Source: Bermanella sp034112345 (GTDB lineage Bacteria > Pseudomonadota > Gammaproteobacteria > Pseudomonadales > Oceanobacteraceae). Taken from it: a stretch of DNA of 53,559 nucleotides. Positions 9,426 to 17,490 of the stretch are shown one piece after another. The notes under the pieces were generated by a model. That model searched no databases, had not been told where the DNA came from, and saw only the letters and a list, made by a program, of their open reading frames with translations. The stretch is taken from contig JAWUVN010000066.1 in NCBI GenBank assembly GCA_034112345.1, positions 1 through 53,559 on the forward strand, given 5' to 3'. Each line of letters begins with the position of its first letter. Within the stretch, counting starts at the first letter, position 1. The position numbers and the translations under genes are program-made.

Positions 9426-9752
9426 TTACTGCCTAATCCGAGCAATATCCGGTTTTAATCGCAGTATTTTTTGTTTATTTGCTAACTGTAATACCACTTC
9501 ATTAGCGCTTATACGGGTCACTCTAGCCCCTTTAATATATCCGCCTTCATTCATAACATAGCCATTGATCACTGCACTTTTTCTGTCTTCTCGAATAACG
9601 ATTTGGCGTAATACATATTTAGGTTTTGACTGCTTACTTTTACTCGCCGGTGCATTAACACTTTTCGGCTGCTGATATCCTGGCGGCGCCATGGGGTCAA
9701 ATCCCCAGCTCTGGTTGGCCATTAACACCCAACACAACATTATCCACTTCAT
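9426..9752 (-). CDS. mshK: MSHA biogenesis protein MshK
   Basis: A short secreted protein. From the ATG at 9752 it is 108 residues, with a signal peptide (MKWIMLCWVLMANQSWG) and then a Pro/Lys-rich stretch. The C-terminal domain (QIVIREDRKSAVINGYVMNEGGYIKGARVTRISANEVVL) resembles the HR/PilP-GspC type, which docks to secretins. A longer frame from 9776 would run into mshJ and spoil the signal peptide. Location directly upstream of mshL fits MshK, an equivalent of the PilP pilotin-like linker. The sequence family is weakly conserved, so assignment leans on context. Confidence 0.75.
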   Translation of the reverse strand: MKWIMLCWVLMANQSWGFDPMAPPGYQQPKSVNAPASKSKQSKPKYVLRQIVIREDRKSAVINGYVMNEGGYIKGARVTRISANEVVLQLANKQKILRLKPDIARIRQ

Positions 9753-9753
9753 G

Positions 9754-10407
9754 TTAAAGCCCCAACACATGATCACTGGTACTCAGTGTATGTACATTTA
9801 GCGTCAGCACACCGTAAGGATATTTTTGTGTGGTAAAAGTAAGCTCATCCCAATACAAGTGCCAATCTTGATTCTCTACCCGCTTTAGGTATTTCAAACT
9901 GTTGTTAAATGTACCTTTCATCTCTAAGGATAGGCCATGTTTGTAAAGTAGGTTAGCTGGCTCAGATTGTCCCTCAATATCAATGGATTCTGCTTGCTGA
10001 TTATTTACTTTATTAATTTCTAGCTCTGAGCTCTGTAACAGAGTACTGAACACTTGATTCATATATTTAGGGTTAATTAATGCCGCTGTAATTGTCTCTA
10101 TTCTTACCTGCTGATCTGCAATATTTTTGTTTAGCCTTTCAGCCTTTTGACGATATGGCTGATTCGCATCTTTCTCTGATGCGGCTTTGGTCTCAATGAT
10201 TTGCGCTCTCGTCTTATCAATATCATTCTGAACACTTACAATATTTAAACCGGATTTCTGCCACGACATATAAAGTGGCTGCCAAGATCCCATAAAAAAA
10301 GCCGCAACTACGATTACACTGCTAGTAAACGTCAGTAACTGTCTTTCTCGTATTTTCAGCCTATTAACGGCTCTGAGAAATTTTTTCCAATAATGTTTTA
10401 GCGTCAT
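9754..10407 (-). CDS. mshJ: MSHA biogenesis protein MshJ (PilO/GspM-like)
   Basis: A 217-residue bitopic protein: a basic cytoplasmic tail, a TM near 26-44 (TFTSSVIVVAAFFMGSW), a coiled-coil stretch (about 55-110, with IDKTRAQIIETKAASEKD and IADQQVRIETITAAL) and a ferredoxin-like periplasmic end. This is the PilO/GspM plan, and MshJ is the MSHA member that should pair with the PilN-like protein encoded just upstream. It overlaps that gene by 44 bases, indicating tight co-translation. The C-terminal KYPYGVLTLNVHTLS is a strand-rich region as in PilO. Confidence 0.8.
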   Translation of the reverse strand: MTLKHYWKKFLRAVNRLKIRERQLLTFTSSVIVVAAFFMGSWQPLYMSWQKSGLNIVSVQNDIDKTRAQIIETKAASEKDANQPYRQKAERLNKNIADQQVRIETITAALINPKYMNQVFSTLLQSSELEINKVNNQQAESIDIEGQSEPANLLYKHGLSLEMKGTFNNSLKYLKRVENQDWHLYWDELTFTTQKYPYGVLTLNVHTLSTSDHVLGL

Positions 10408-10996
10408 TATTTTCTCGCTTAGAGCTCACAACAAAAAACAAACCACTTTCGGTTCGCTTCATATCAAATACTTCAAATTCCATTTCTGAAAATGCATTCA
10501 ATGTGGATAACTTTTTCAAGTATTCTGGTAATGCCGCAGCCGATAATGTTCGACCTGTTAGTTCTATTTCATTTCCCCCACGATATAGCCTCACTTGTGT
10601 GAGCCATAAGTTAGGTTGCTGAACCTTACTCAGCCCACTTAACATAACTGAGAAAGATTGCTGATCGACCTCTACTTTACGAGTGGCTAGGTATTTTAAT
10701 ACTCGTAGATTTTTAGATTGCCTATCTTCTAACGTTTCAATTTTTCTGACTAGATTTGTATCAATCAGAGGAGCCGGATACGCTTTTTTAGTTACTTCTA
10801 ACTCACCAACCAAAACGGATAATTCATTTTTATATTCAATAAAGTTTTTGGACTTCCACTCCGATAAAGTCATCAAGATAACCGTCACAACCAAGCTCAA
10901 AACCAGCGAATACCCTAATACAATGACCAATATCACCGCGGAGAAAGGAGGTTCAATCTTTTTAAATTCATCCTGAAAAAAATTTATCTGTTGCAT
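10364..10996 (-). CDS. PilN-like MSHA biogenesis protein (MshI2)
   Basis: A 210-residue bitopic protein with the PilN layout: a short cytoplasmic N-terminus (MQQINFFQDEFKK, containing the INF motif through which PilN binds PilM), a TM near 22-42 (ILVIVLGYSLVLSLVVTVIL), a coiled coil, then a small alpha/beta domain (VMLSGLSKVQQPNLWLTQVRLYRGGNEIELTGRT). The ATG at 10996 overlaps the mshI stop by one base (TAATG). A longer frame up to 11038 only adds residues inside mshI. It is often called MshI2 or left unnamed in MSHA loci. Confidence 0.8.
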   Translation of the reverse strand: MQQINFFQDEFKKIEPPFSAVILVIVLGYSLVLSLVVTVILMTLSEWKSKNFIEYKNELSVLVGELEVTKKAYPAPLIDTNLVRKIETLEDRQSKNLRVLKYLATRKVEVDQQSFSVMLSGLSKVQQPNLWLTQVRLYRGGNEIELTGRTLSAAALPEYLKKLSTLNAFSEMEFEVFDMKRTESGLFFVVSSKRENNDAKTLLEKISQSR

Positions 10997-11964
10997 TACG
11001 CGACCCGCCTCAAGACAGATCCGATCACAGGTAAGCAATGTAACTGCTCTAAATGGCTTAACTTAATACCATCTGCCATGGGTAAAAAATCGGCATAATT
11101 AAATATAGCGATGGGCGTATTAATGTGGGAGTGAAGGTCTTCTTCTAACGAAATTGATTCATCCTCAATAGGCAGTACATATATCTTACTGGCGATACCC
11201 TTACCTAACTGGCTTTCGTAATAGTCTAGCGATCGCTGCAGGTCTAATCCTAAGCGCTCTAACATCACGCTATTATCCAAACTAAATGCACCCGGTTCAT
11301 GGGCTAAACTGGAATAGCCCATTTCAATTTGTCGAGATAAATACATGGCATCATGACTAAACATCAACATTTCACCCTGGTTTTCACGCATGTCTAATAA
11401 TGCCACTGTGCCAAAATCCATTTCGGGTAAATACAGTGCAACGTTACGCATGGCCATTTCAGGAATATCAATGACGCTATGGCTTAGTCCACATTGTTTG
11501 ATGAATAACAGGGTATCTTCAATGGTTTCTTTTGTGGTGGCTACCGCATATAGCATTTTAATTCGGCCACGGTAGGCATCTTCTGGTAATGGAAAGGCAT
11601 CAATTATGGCCTCTTCTATTGGCATTGAAATAAGATCTTTTAAACGCCACCGAACCGCCTCTAATAATTCATCAGGCTCAACCGGTGGGCTTTCTATTAA
11701 TTGCAGCTCGTATTGCGAATCCGCTAACACGTAATTGCAATCTGCATTTTTTAATTTATTACGCAAAACCCAACCCTTTGCATAACTTAAATGCTCATTA
11801 TTTGGTAATTCAGCATACTCACAAAGATGCACGCAATATTCACCCAACTCTAACCTTCCATAGCTAAGCGAAATTCCGTGATCAGTACGATAAATCCCAA
11901 CAAATCCAGGGGTTTTTTTTTCGTCTTTTTTGAACCATTCTCGAGGGTCTAAAGAAAATTTAAT
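10996..11964 (-). CDS. mshI: MSHA biogenesis protein MshI (PilM-like), probable ATT start
   Basis: An actin-fold PilM/GspL-like cytoplasmic protein, probably the platform base that binds the PilN-like product. The first ordinary start codon in frame is TTG at 11847, but that cuts off good coding sequence. Upstream codons read MKFSLDPREWFKK then FVGIYRTDHGISLSYGRLE, and the VGI...GISL strand is the first beta-hairpin of this fold. The frame is open to a TAA at about 12015 with no ATG, GTG or TTG. The best start is ATT at 11964, preceded by AGGGAG at ten bases, giving 322 residues. A slip in the nine-A run at 11912-11920 is the alternative. The protein identity is clear; the start is inferred. 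Confidence 0.7.
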   Translation of the reverse strand: MKFSLDPREWFKKDEKKTPGFVGIYRTDHGISLSYGRLELGEYCVHLCEYAELPNNEHLSYAKGWVLRNKLKNADCNYVLADSQYELQLIESPPVEPDELLEAVRWRLKDLISMPIEEAIIDAFPLPEDAYRGRIKMLYAVATTKETIEDTLLFIKQCGLSHSVIDIPEMAMRNVALYLPEMDFGTVALLDMRENQGEMLMFSHDAMYLSRQIEMGYSSLAHEPGAFSLDNSVMLERLGLDLQRSLDYYESQLGKGIASKIYVLPIEDESISLEEDLHSHINTPIAIFNYADFLPMADGIKLSHLEQLHCLPVIGSVLRRVA

Positions 11965-11980
11965 AGGTCTATATCTCCCT
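11962..11980 (-). promoter_or_regulatory. Putative ribosome site and ATT initiation codon of mshI
   Basis: AGGGAG at 11975-11980 (minus strand) lies ten bases ahead of an ATT codon at 11962-11964. ATT is used as an inefficient, regulated start in a few known genes such as infC and pcnB. Here it is the only plausible initiator that keeps the conserved N-terminal strand of MshI. Confidence 0.4.
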
Positions 11981-12128
11981 AAATAACCTAGGTACTCCTG
12001 ATATAAACTTTAGTTATCCATTTGATATTTGCCAGCTAAATAGCCCAAATAGCCTACCAATAAAGAATTAGAACGAATCCTCGATATTTTTGGCTGATTT
12101 CACCTAACTAATAGGCCTTTGAATCACT

Positions 12129-12136
12129 GCTATACT
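12129..12136 (+). promoter_or_regulatory. Possible extended -10 promoter of the MHYT kinase gene
   Basis: TGCTATACT is an extended -10 element (TGn plus five of six -10 bases) about 35 bases ahead of the ATG at 12171. No good -35 is present, as is usual for this promoter type. No clear Shine-Dalgarno follows. The rest of the 206-base gap to mshI has an 8-base direct repeat (GGCTATTT twice in tandem on the minus strand, about 12042-12058) but no convincing msh promoter. Confidence 0.35.
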
Positions 12137-12170
12137 TTTTTTAACCACACTATAAACACTGAAATTCTAG

Positions 12171-13838
12171 ATGAATCTTTGCGAGAATATTTACACCCTG
12201 ACTCAAGATGTATTTTTTTGCGGAAAAGAGATTGAAGGGGTCATTTTTGAGACCTTTGAATGGGACTATACAAGTGTCGCCATTTCTATCGCCATTTGCA
12301 TTTTATACTCCAGTATTGCCTGTGAAATGTATGTCAGAAATATCTCAAACCATCAAACAAAATTCTTTAATATTGTTAAGACTGGCAGTATTTATGGACT
12401 GGGGATTTTCTCTATGCATTTTATGGGGATGTTTGCTTTTGGGTATCCAGGCCCTATGCATTATGACGTAATTATCACTATTTTTTCCCTGCTTGTAGCC
12501 ATTTCTGGTGTTAGCCTCACGCTGTATTTAATGCAACTAAATACATCTCTTATTTTAAGCAGTATCATTTTTGGGTTAAGCGTATGCATGATGCATTACG
12601 CAGGCATGCTCAGTATTACAAGTAATCCTTATCATATGCATCACAATCTAAACTACATGGTATTGGCAATTATTTACTCTATTATTGGTTCGTTTTTTTC
12701 ACTTAATTTTATTAATCAATATTTGAAACATAAACATATATACAAGAAAAGAATATTACTTTTTGGTTCCATTGCCATGGGAATTACCATATCTGGAATG
12801 CATTATTTGGCTATGATTTCTTTAGAATTTTCTGTTGCTAATAATTTAAACGAATTACCACACGATTGGTTTATCGAACGAAGCTCTATTGTGGCATCTA
12901 TATTAATCATATTAATCGCCACTATTTCAGCTTATATAATAGACAGTATGAAATCTGAATATAAAATAAAAATAAGTCAGGACGAATTAGAATTAAAAAA
13001 TATTAATATTTCAAATACATTGGAAACAGTAAAAAATATGCAATCACAGCTTGTAGAGGCTGAAAAGATGGCCTCGTTGGGTCAGCTGGTTTCAGGAGTT
13101 GCACATGAAATAAATACACCTATTGGTATTGCCGTTACCAGCTCCTCTTATTTAAAAGATCAATCCAATACTTTTTTCAAACGATTCAAAAATGGTTCTA
13201 TCACAAAATCTGATTTTGAAAACTTCATGATTGACATGGACTCGGGGTCCGATTTATTAACCTCTAATTTAAATAAAGCATCTGCTTTAATTAAAAATTT
13301 TAAACAAGTAGCCGTGGATCAAACCATTGATGAAATACGTGGGTTTCAACTTAAGCAATACATATTAGAAGTATTAACCAGCTTGAACCATAAAATAAAA
13401 AATACTAATTTTAAACTGGATATTATTTGTGAAAATGAAGTGCATGTTAGAACATATGCGGGCAGCATTTCAGCCATCATCACCCACCTGTTTAACAACA
13501 GCCTAATACATGGCTTTGAACATATGACCGAAGGCACCATCACCATTAAAATTGAAGATTTAGGCGACACAGCAAAAATCACATACTGCGACACAGGCTG
13601 TGGCATACCGTCTATCGACATCGAAAAAATCACCAGTCCATTCTATACCACCAAGCGCGGTGGCGATTGCAGCGGGTTAGGCATGTATATTGTTTACAAC
13701 CAAGCCACACAAAGACTCTGTGGCAATCTGAGCTACCACTCATTAAATGTATTACCGATTAATGCGCCCAATCAAAAACTTTCTGATGACAGCCCTCACG
13801 GCCTAGAAATCGAGATTACTTTTCCTAAATACTTATAA
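12171..13838 (+). CDS. Orphan sensor histidine kinase with MHYT membrane domain
   Basis: A 555-residue membrane kinase. Seven or so TM helices in residues 33-258 carry the three MHYT-type motifs MHFMG (82-86), MMHYAGM (140-146) and GMHYLAM (209-215), thought to bind a metal and sense oxygen, CO or NO. A coiled-coil linker leads to the HisKA H-box (GVAHEINTP, His312), then an N-box (HLFNNSLIHGFEH), G1 (DTGCGIP) and G2 (GLGMYIV) of the ATPase domain. No receiver domain and no response-regulator gene is nearby. It is divergent from the MSHA locus, so control of piliation by a diffusible-gas signal is possible but unproven. Confidence 0.88.
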   Translation: MNLCENIYTLTQDVFFCGKEIEGVIFETFEWDYTSVAISIAICILYSSIACEMYVRNISNHQTKFFNIVKTGSIYGLGIFSMHFMGMFAFGYPGPMHYDVIITIFSLLVAISGVSLTLYLMQLNTSLILSSIIFGLSVCMMHYAGMLSITSNPYHMHHNLNYMVLAIIYSIIGSFFSLNFINQYLKHKHIYKKRILLFGSIAMGITISGMHYLAMISLEFSVANNLNELPHDWFIERSSIVASILIILIATISAYIIDSMKSEYKIKISQDELELKNINISNTLETVKNMQSQLVEAEKMASLGQLVSGVAHEINTPIGIAVTSSSYLKDQSNTFFKRFKNGSITKSDFENFMIDMDSGSDLLTSNLNKASALIKNFKQVAVDQTIDEIRGFQLKQYILEVLTSLNHKIKNTNFKLDIICENEVHVRTYAGSISAIITHLFNNSLIHGFEHMTEGTITIKIEDLGDTAKITYCDTGCGIPSIDIEKITSPFYTTKRGGDCSGLGMYIVYNQATQRLCGNLSYHSLNVLPINAPNQKLSDDSPHGLEIEITFPKYL

Positions 13839-13920
13839 CCCTGCTTGATTATTAATTGAAAATTTAAATAGACGACTTACACAGGCTAATTCAGGTAAAA
13901 TCCCCCTACATTGATAAAGT

Positions 13921-14400
13921 ATGAGCACACCCATGTTGCACGTTGTGTTGTTTGAACCAGAGATTCCACCCAATACTGGTAATATTATTCGCTTATGCGC
14001 GAATACCGGTTTTCAACTGCATTTAATTGAACCTTTAGGGTTTGATTTGGATGAAAAAAAGGTACGACGCGCAGGGCTGGATTACCACGAAATGGCTCGT
14101 ATGAAGACTCATAAGAATTGGCAAGCTTTTATCGACGATGTTCAGCCTAAACGTTGCTTTGCCATCACCACAAAAGGTAAACAGTGGCATACAGAAGTTG
14201 AATATCAAGAAAACGACGCTATTGTCATGGGTCCGGAATCACGCGGCCTGCCCGATGAAATGCTGGATACGCTTTCTCAAGACGAAAAGATATTGATTCC
14301 CATGGTGCCAGACAGCCGCAGCCTGAATTTATCAAACGCCACATCGGTCATAATTTACGAAGCATGGCGACAAATGGGGTTTGAAGGCGCTAAAAGATAA
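13921..14400 (+). CDS. trmL: tRNA (cytidine(34)-2'-O)-methyltransferase TrmL
   Basis: A 159-residue SPOUT methyltransferase of standard TrmL length. It shows the family opening (VVLFEPEIPPNTGNIIRLCANTG), a central GPESRGLP motif and the C-terminal knot (IPMVPDSRSLNLSNATSVIIYEAWRQ) that binds S-adenosylmethionine. It methylates the 2'-O of the wobble base of tRNA-Leu isoacceptors. An alternative ATG lies four codons in. A strong two-way terminator follows, so it ends a single-gene unit convergent with secB. Confidence 0.95.
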   Translation: MSTPMLHVVLFEPEIPPNTGNIIRLCANTGFQLHLIEPLGFDLDEKKVRRAGLDYHEMARMKTHKNWQAFIDDVQPKRCFAITTKGKQWHTEVEYQENDAIVMGPESRGLPDEMLDTLSQDEKILIPMVPDSRSLNLSNATSVIIYEAWRQMGFEGAKR

Positions 14401-14510
14401 ACTAAAGCTTTTTTACTACGATCAGAGAACGGCTGTATGTATTGCACGTCCATGGCCTTAGAGACATTCTAACTATGCTAGCCTTTTTTAAGCCCTAACA
14501 AGCAGGCACA

Positions 14511-14539
14511 AAAAAACCGAGATCTCTCTCGGTTTTTTT
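14511..14539. terminator. Bidirectional terminator between trmL and secB
   Basis: An A7 run, CCGAGA-TCTC-TCTCGG hairpin (14517-14532) and T7 run: works on both strands between two convergent genes. Confidence 0.85.
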
Positions 14540-14583
14540 GTTAGTGCTAGCAGCAAACTAAGCCACTAACCAAACAGCATGAA

Positions 14584-15075
14584 TTAATGCGCTGTTTCAG
14601 TTTCTGATTGCTTAGCTGCGGCTTGTGCTTGAGCTTGCTGAATGCTTTGAGCGTAGATTGCATCAAAGTTAACAGGTGCAAGCATCAATGCTGGAAAACT
14701 GCCTTTAAGCACTAGGCTATCAATGGCTTCACGTGCATAAGGAAACAATAAATTCGGGCAGAATGCACCAACAGCTTGATGTAAAGCAGCACCTTCAAGG
14801 CCTTCAATTTTGAAAATACCCGCTTGGTGTACTTCTGCTAAAAAGGCAGTTTGATCTTCGTTTTTAGCCGTCACTGTGATGGTTAAAACAACTTCGTAAA
14901 CATCATCAGCTAACTTGTTGCTTTTAGTGTTCAAATCCATATTGATTTGAGGCTTCCACTGGCCTTGAAAAATCTGTGGAGCATTCGGGCTCTCAAACGA
15001 TGTATCTTTAAGAAAGATGCGCTGAATGCCAAAGTTACCTGATTTTGCTTCTGGTGCCGCTGCCTGTTCTGTCAT
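14584..15075 (-). CDS. secB: Protein-export chaperone SecB
   Basis: 163 residues with the SecB fold signatures FGIQRIFLKDTSFESPNAP near the N-terminus, IEGLEGAALHQAVGAFCPNLLFPYAREAI in the middle and PALMLAPVNFDAIYAQ near the end. As a tetramer it keeps exported precursors unfolded and hands them to SecA. An acidic/Ala/Gln tail ends the protein. It is downstream of the rhodanese gene by 42 bases, the usual pairing in gammaproteobacteria, but the glutaredoxin gene grxC that often sits between them is absent. Confidence 0.95.
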   Translation of the reverse strand: MTEQAAAPEAKSGNFGIQRIFLKDTSFESPNAPQIFQGQWKPQINMDLNTKSNKLADDVYEVVLTITVTAKNEDQTAFLAEVHQAGIFKIEGLEGAALHQAVGAFCPNLLFPYAREAIDSLVLKGSFPALMLAPVNFDAIYAQSIQQAQAQAAAKQSETETAH

Positions 15076-15117
15076 GTTAATTCTCTATGATTTATTATTA
15101 TGTAACGCTGTTAATGA

Positions 15118-15534
15118 TTACGATTTAACCAATGGTAAATTGTTACTTGTCCAATCCATGATGCCACCACTTAAGCGGTAAACTTCAGCAAAACCATTGT
15201 CTTTTAATATTTTACTGGCCGCCGAAGCAGTCTGACCTGTCTTACATACAACAATGATGGGGTCGTTTTTGCGTTTTTCTAGTTCTGTTATGCGAGAAGC
15301 TAGCTGAGCATTGGTAATATTCACAGAATCAACAATGTGACCACCGTTATAATCTTTCTTTTCACGAATATCCAATACCAAACCATTCTTAGAATTGATT
15401 AATGCAGTGGCTTCATGCGTGCTTACTTTAGGCCCAGCTTTTTGACTGCTGTCCCATGCTAACGCCATCAAACCTAACGCCAATGCAGATACTAGCATCC
15501 AATGATTTGTCGCAAATTCTAAAAACTGTTCCAT
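15118..15534 (-). CDS. Membrane-anchored rhodanese-like protein (YibN type)
   Basis: 138 residues: an N-terminal TM helix (residues about 12-27), then one rhodanese domain with LVLDIREKKDYNGGHI and an active-site loop IVVCKTGQTA with Cys97. The domain lies on the cytoplasmic side if the anchor is a simple signal anchor. It resembles YibN of E. coli, encoded upstream of grxC and secB. Role unproven; sulfur transfer or support of membrane-protein biogenesis has been proposed for the family. Probably co-transcribed with secB. Confidence 0.85.
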   Translation of the reverse strand: MEQFLEFATNHWMLVSALALGLMALAWDSSQKAGPKVSTHEATALINSKNGLVLDIREKKDYNGGHIVDSVNITNAQLASRITELEKRKNDPIIVVCKTGQTASAASKILKDNGFAEVYRLSGGIMDWTSNNLPLVKS

Positions 15535-15804
15535 TACTGCACCTGTGCTTATATGTTACATCTGATTACTAGGGGCCTTTACACGATAATTTTGCGTATC
15601 AAAGGTCTCTATTAGCTGACGTTGCCAGCTTTTTAGTGGACGAAGTATACCGCATTCACAGCGGGCTAAAAGGGGCAGAATCAATAAACCCGCAGAACTT
15701 ATTCACCATAAGCTCTATACGGAAACCGCCATTGCCACATAGCCACACCGTCTACAAACAGGTAAAATCGATGTAATTTTTCTTGATCTAGGTTGTACCT
15801 GTAT

Positions 15805-17352
15805 ATGTCAAATCAGCCAAAACCCGTTGCTCTGATTATTCTAGATGGCTTTGGTGAGCGTGAAGACGCTCAAGATAACGCCATAACTGTCGCTAAAACC
15901 CCGACTTGGGACCGCCTAAAAGCCCAATATCCACGCCAGCTAATTGCAACATCGGGTCTCGCCGTTGGTTTACCAGAAGGCCAAATGGGTAACTCTGAAG
16001 TAGGCCACATGAACCTAGGCGCAGGTCGTACGGTTTATCAAAACTTTACCCGCATTAACAAAAGCATTGTAGATGGCGATTTTTTTGCAAACGACGCACT
16101 CACCGCTGCAGTCGATAAAGCCGTTGCCGCTGGCAAGGCCGTACATTTGTTAGGCTTGCTATCACCAGGTGGCGTACACAGCCATCAAAACCACATTAAA
16201 ACACTGGCCGACCTGGCCGTTAAACGTGGTGCCAAACGTATTTATGTTCACGGTATTTTAGATGGACGTGATGTACCACCCAAAAGTGCACAGCCATTTG
16301 TGACTGACATGGAAAACCACTTATCTAGCTTAGGCATGGGCGACAACGCAAAACTGGCTACGCTAGTGGGCCGTTATTACGCAATGGACCGTGATAACCG
16401 CTGGGATCGAGTACAACTTGCCTACGACATGTACTCTCAAGGAAAATCCGCTTACCAAGCTGCCAATGGCACAGAGGCCATTGCCGCATCATACGAGCGT
16501 AACGAACATGACGAATTTTTTAAAGACACGATCCTAGGCGATGCCATTAAAGTAGAAGATGGCGACACCATTATTTTTGCAAACTTCCGACCTGACCGTG
16601 CCCGTGAAATTACCCGTGCTTTTGTTGACGGCCCAGAGTTTGATGGCTTTGAGCGTGCAGTAACACCCGCACTAGGTGACTTTGTGATGATGACAGAATA
16701 CGCAGCCAGCATTAAAGCTAACTGTGCATTTCCACCTACACCTATCGCCAACGATCTAGGTGAATACGTTTCTAACCTAGGTAAAACCCAATTACGAATT
16801 GCCGAAACTGAAAAATACGCCCACGTGACGTTTTTCTTTAGCGGTGGCCGCGAAGAACTTTACCCAGGTGAAGAGCGCATATTGATTCAAAGCCCTGATG
16901 TCGCCACATACGATCTGCAACCAGAAATGAGTGCTCCAGAAGTAACCGATAATCTAGTACGCGTTATCGAAGAACAAAAATATGACCTTATCATTTGTAA
17001 TTACGCAAACGGTGACATGGTTGGCCACACCGGTGTATTGGAGGCTGCTGTTAAAGCCGTTGAAGCCCTAGACGTCTGCTTACAACGCGTAACCGATGCC
17101 ATATTAAAAGTGGGCGGCGAATGTTTAATCACTGCAGACCATGGCAACTGCGAGCAAATGTTAGATCCAAACGGTGGCCCCATGACACAACATACCACCG
17201 GTCCAGTTAACTTGATTCATGTTAGCCAGCAAGGCAAAACCGTATCATTAAAAGAAGGCGGTGCCTTATGTGACATAGCACCAACCTTGCTAAGTATGAT
17301 GGGTGAAAGCCAGCCAGAAGAAATGACAGGTAAGGTTTTACTAGAGAAGTAA
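15805..17352 (+). CDS. gpmI: 2,3-bisphosphoglycerate-independent phosphoglycerate mutase
   Basis: 515 residues from the ATG at 15805; a TTG four codons upstream is less likely. The alkaline-phosphatase-type metal site is visible: LIILDGFG at the N-terminus, the phospho-serine loop GNSEVGHMNLGAGR (Ser64), DGRDVPPKSA, RYYAMDRDNRWDR, and the closing ICNYANGDMVGHTG and TADHGNCEQM. It interconverts 3- and 2-phosphoglycerate with Mn2+. In many gammaproteobacteria it begins the gpmI-envC-ctp-yibQ run, which is interrupted here after envC. Confidence 0.96.
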   Translation: MSNQPKPVALIILDGFGEREDAQDNAITVAKTPTWDRLKAQYPRQLIATSGLAVGLPEGQMGNSEVGHMNLGAGRTVYQNFTRINKSIVDGDFFANDALTAAVDKAVAAGKAVHLLGLLSPGGVHSHQNHIKTLADLAVKRGAKRIYVHGILDGRDVPPKSAQPFVTDMENHLSSLGMGDNAKLATLVGRYYAMDRDNRWDRVQLAYDMYSQGKSAYQAANGTEAIAASYERNEHDEFFKDTILGDAIKVEDGDTIIFANFRPDRAREITRAFVDGPEFDGFERAVTPALGDFVMMTEYAASIKANCAFPPTPIANDLGEYVSNLGKTQLRIAETEKYAHVTFFFSGGREELYPGEERILIQSPDVATYDLQPEMSAPEVTDNLVRVIEEQKYDLIICNYANGDMVGHTGVLEAAVKAVEALDVCLQRVTDAILKVGGECLITADHGNCEQMLDPNGGPMTQHTTGPVNLIHVSQQGKTVSLKEGGALCDIAPTLLSMMGESQPEEMTGKVLLEK

Positions 17353-17367
17353 TTACTAGAAAAGTAA
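17338..17367 (+). repeat. 15-bp tandem duplication across the gpmI stop
   Basis: TTACTAGAGAAGTAA (17338-17352) is followed directly by TTACTAGAAAAGTAA (17353-17367), 14 of 15 bases identical. The first copy ends with the gpmI stop; the second feeds into the terminator stem. Confidence 0.75.
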
Positions 17368-17392
17368 GAGAGCGAAACCTCTCTTACTTTTC
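17359..17392 (+). terminator. gpmI terminator
   Basis: A perfect 14-bp stem (GAAAAGTAAGAGAG with CTCTCTTACTTTTC) around CGAAAC, ending in TTTTC. Suggests envC has its own promoter in the 98 bases that follow. Confidence 0.75.
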
Positions 17393-17490
17393 TAAATAAG
17401 TTAGTCTCTTATGCATTTAACAAATACATAAATTGATAAAAGTAATTCTCGATACGCAACAACACTGAAACATAACGTAGAAAAACAATA

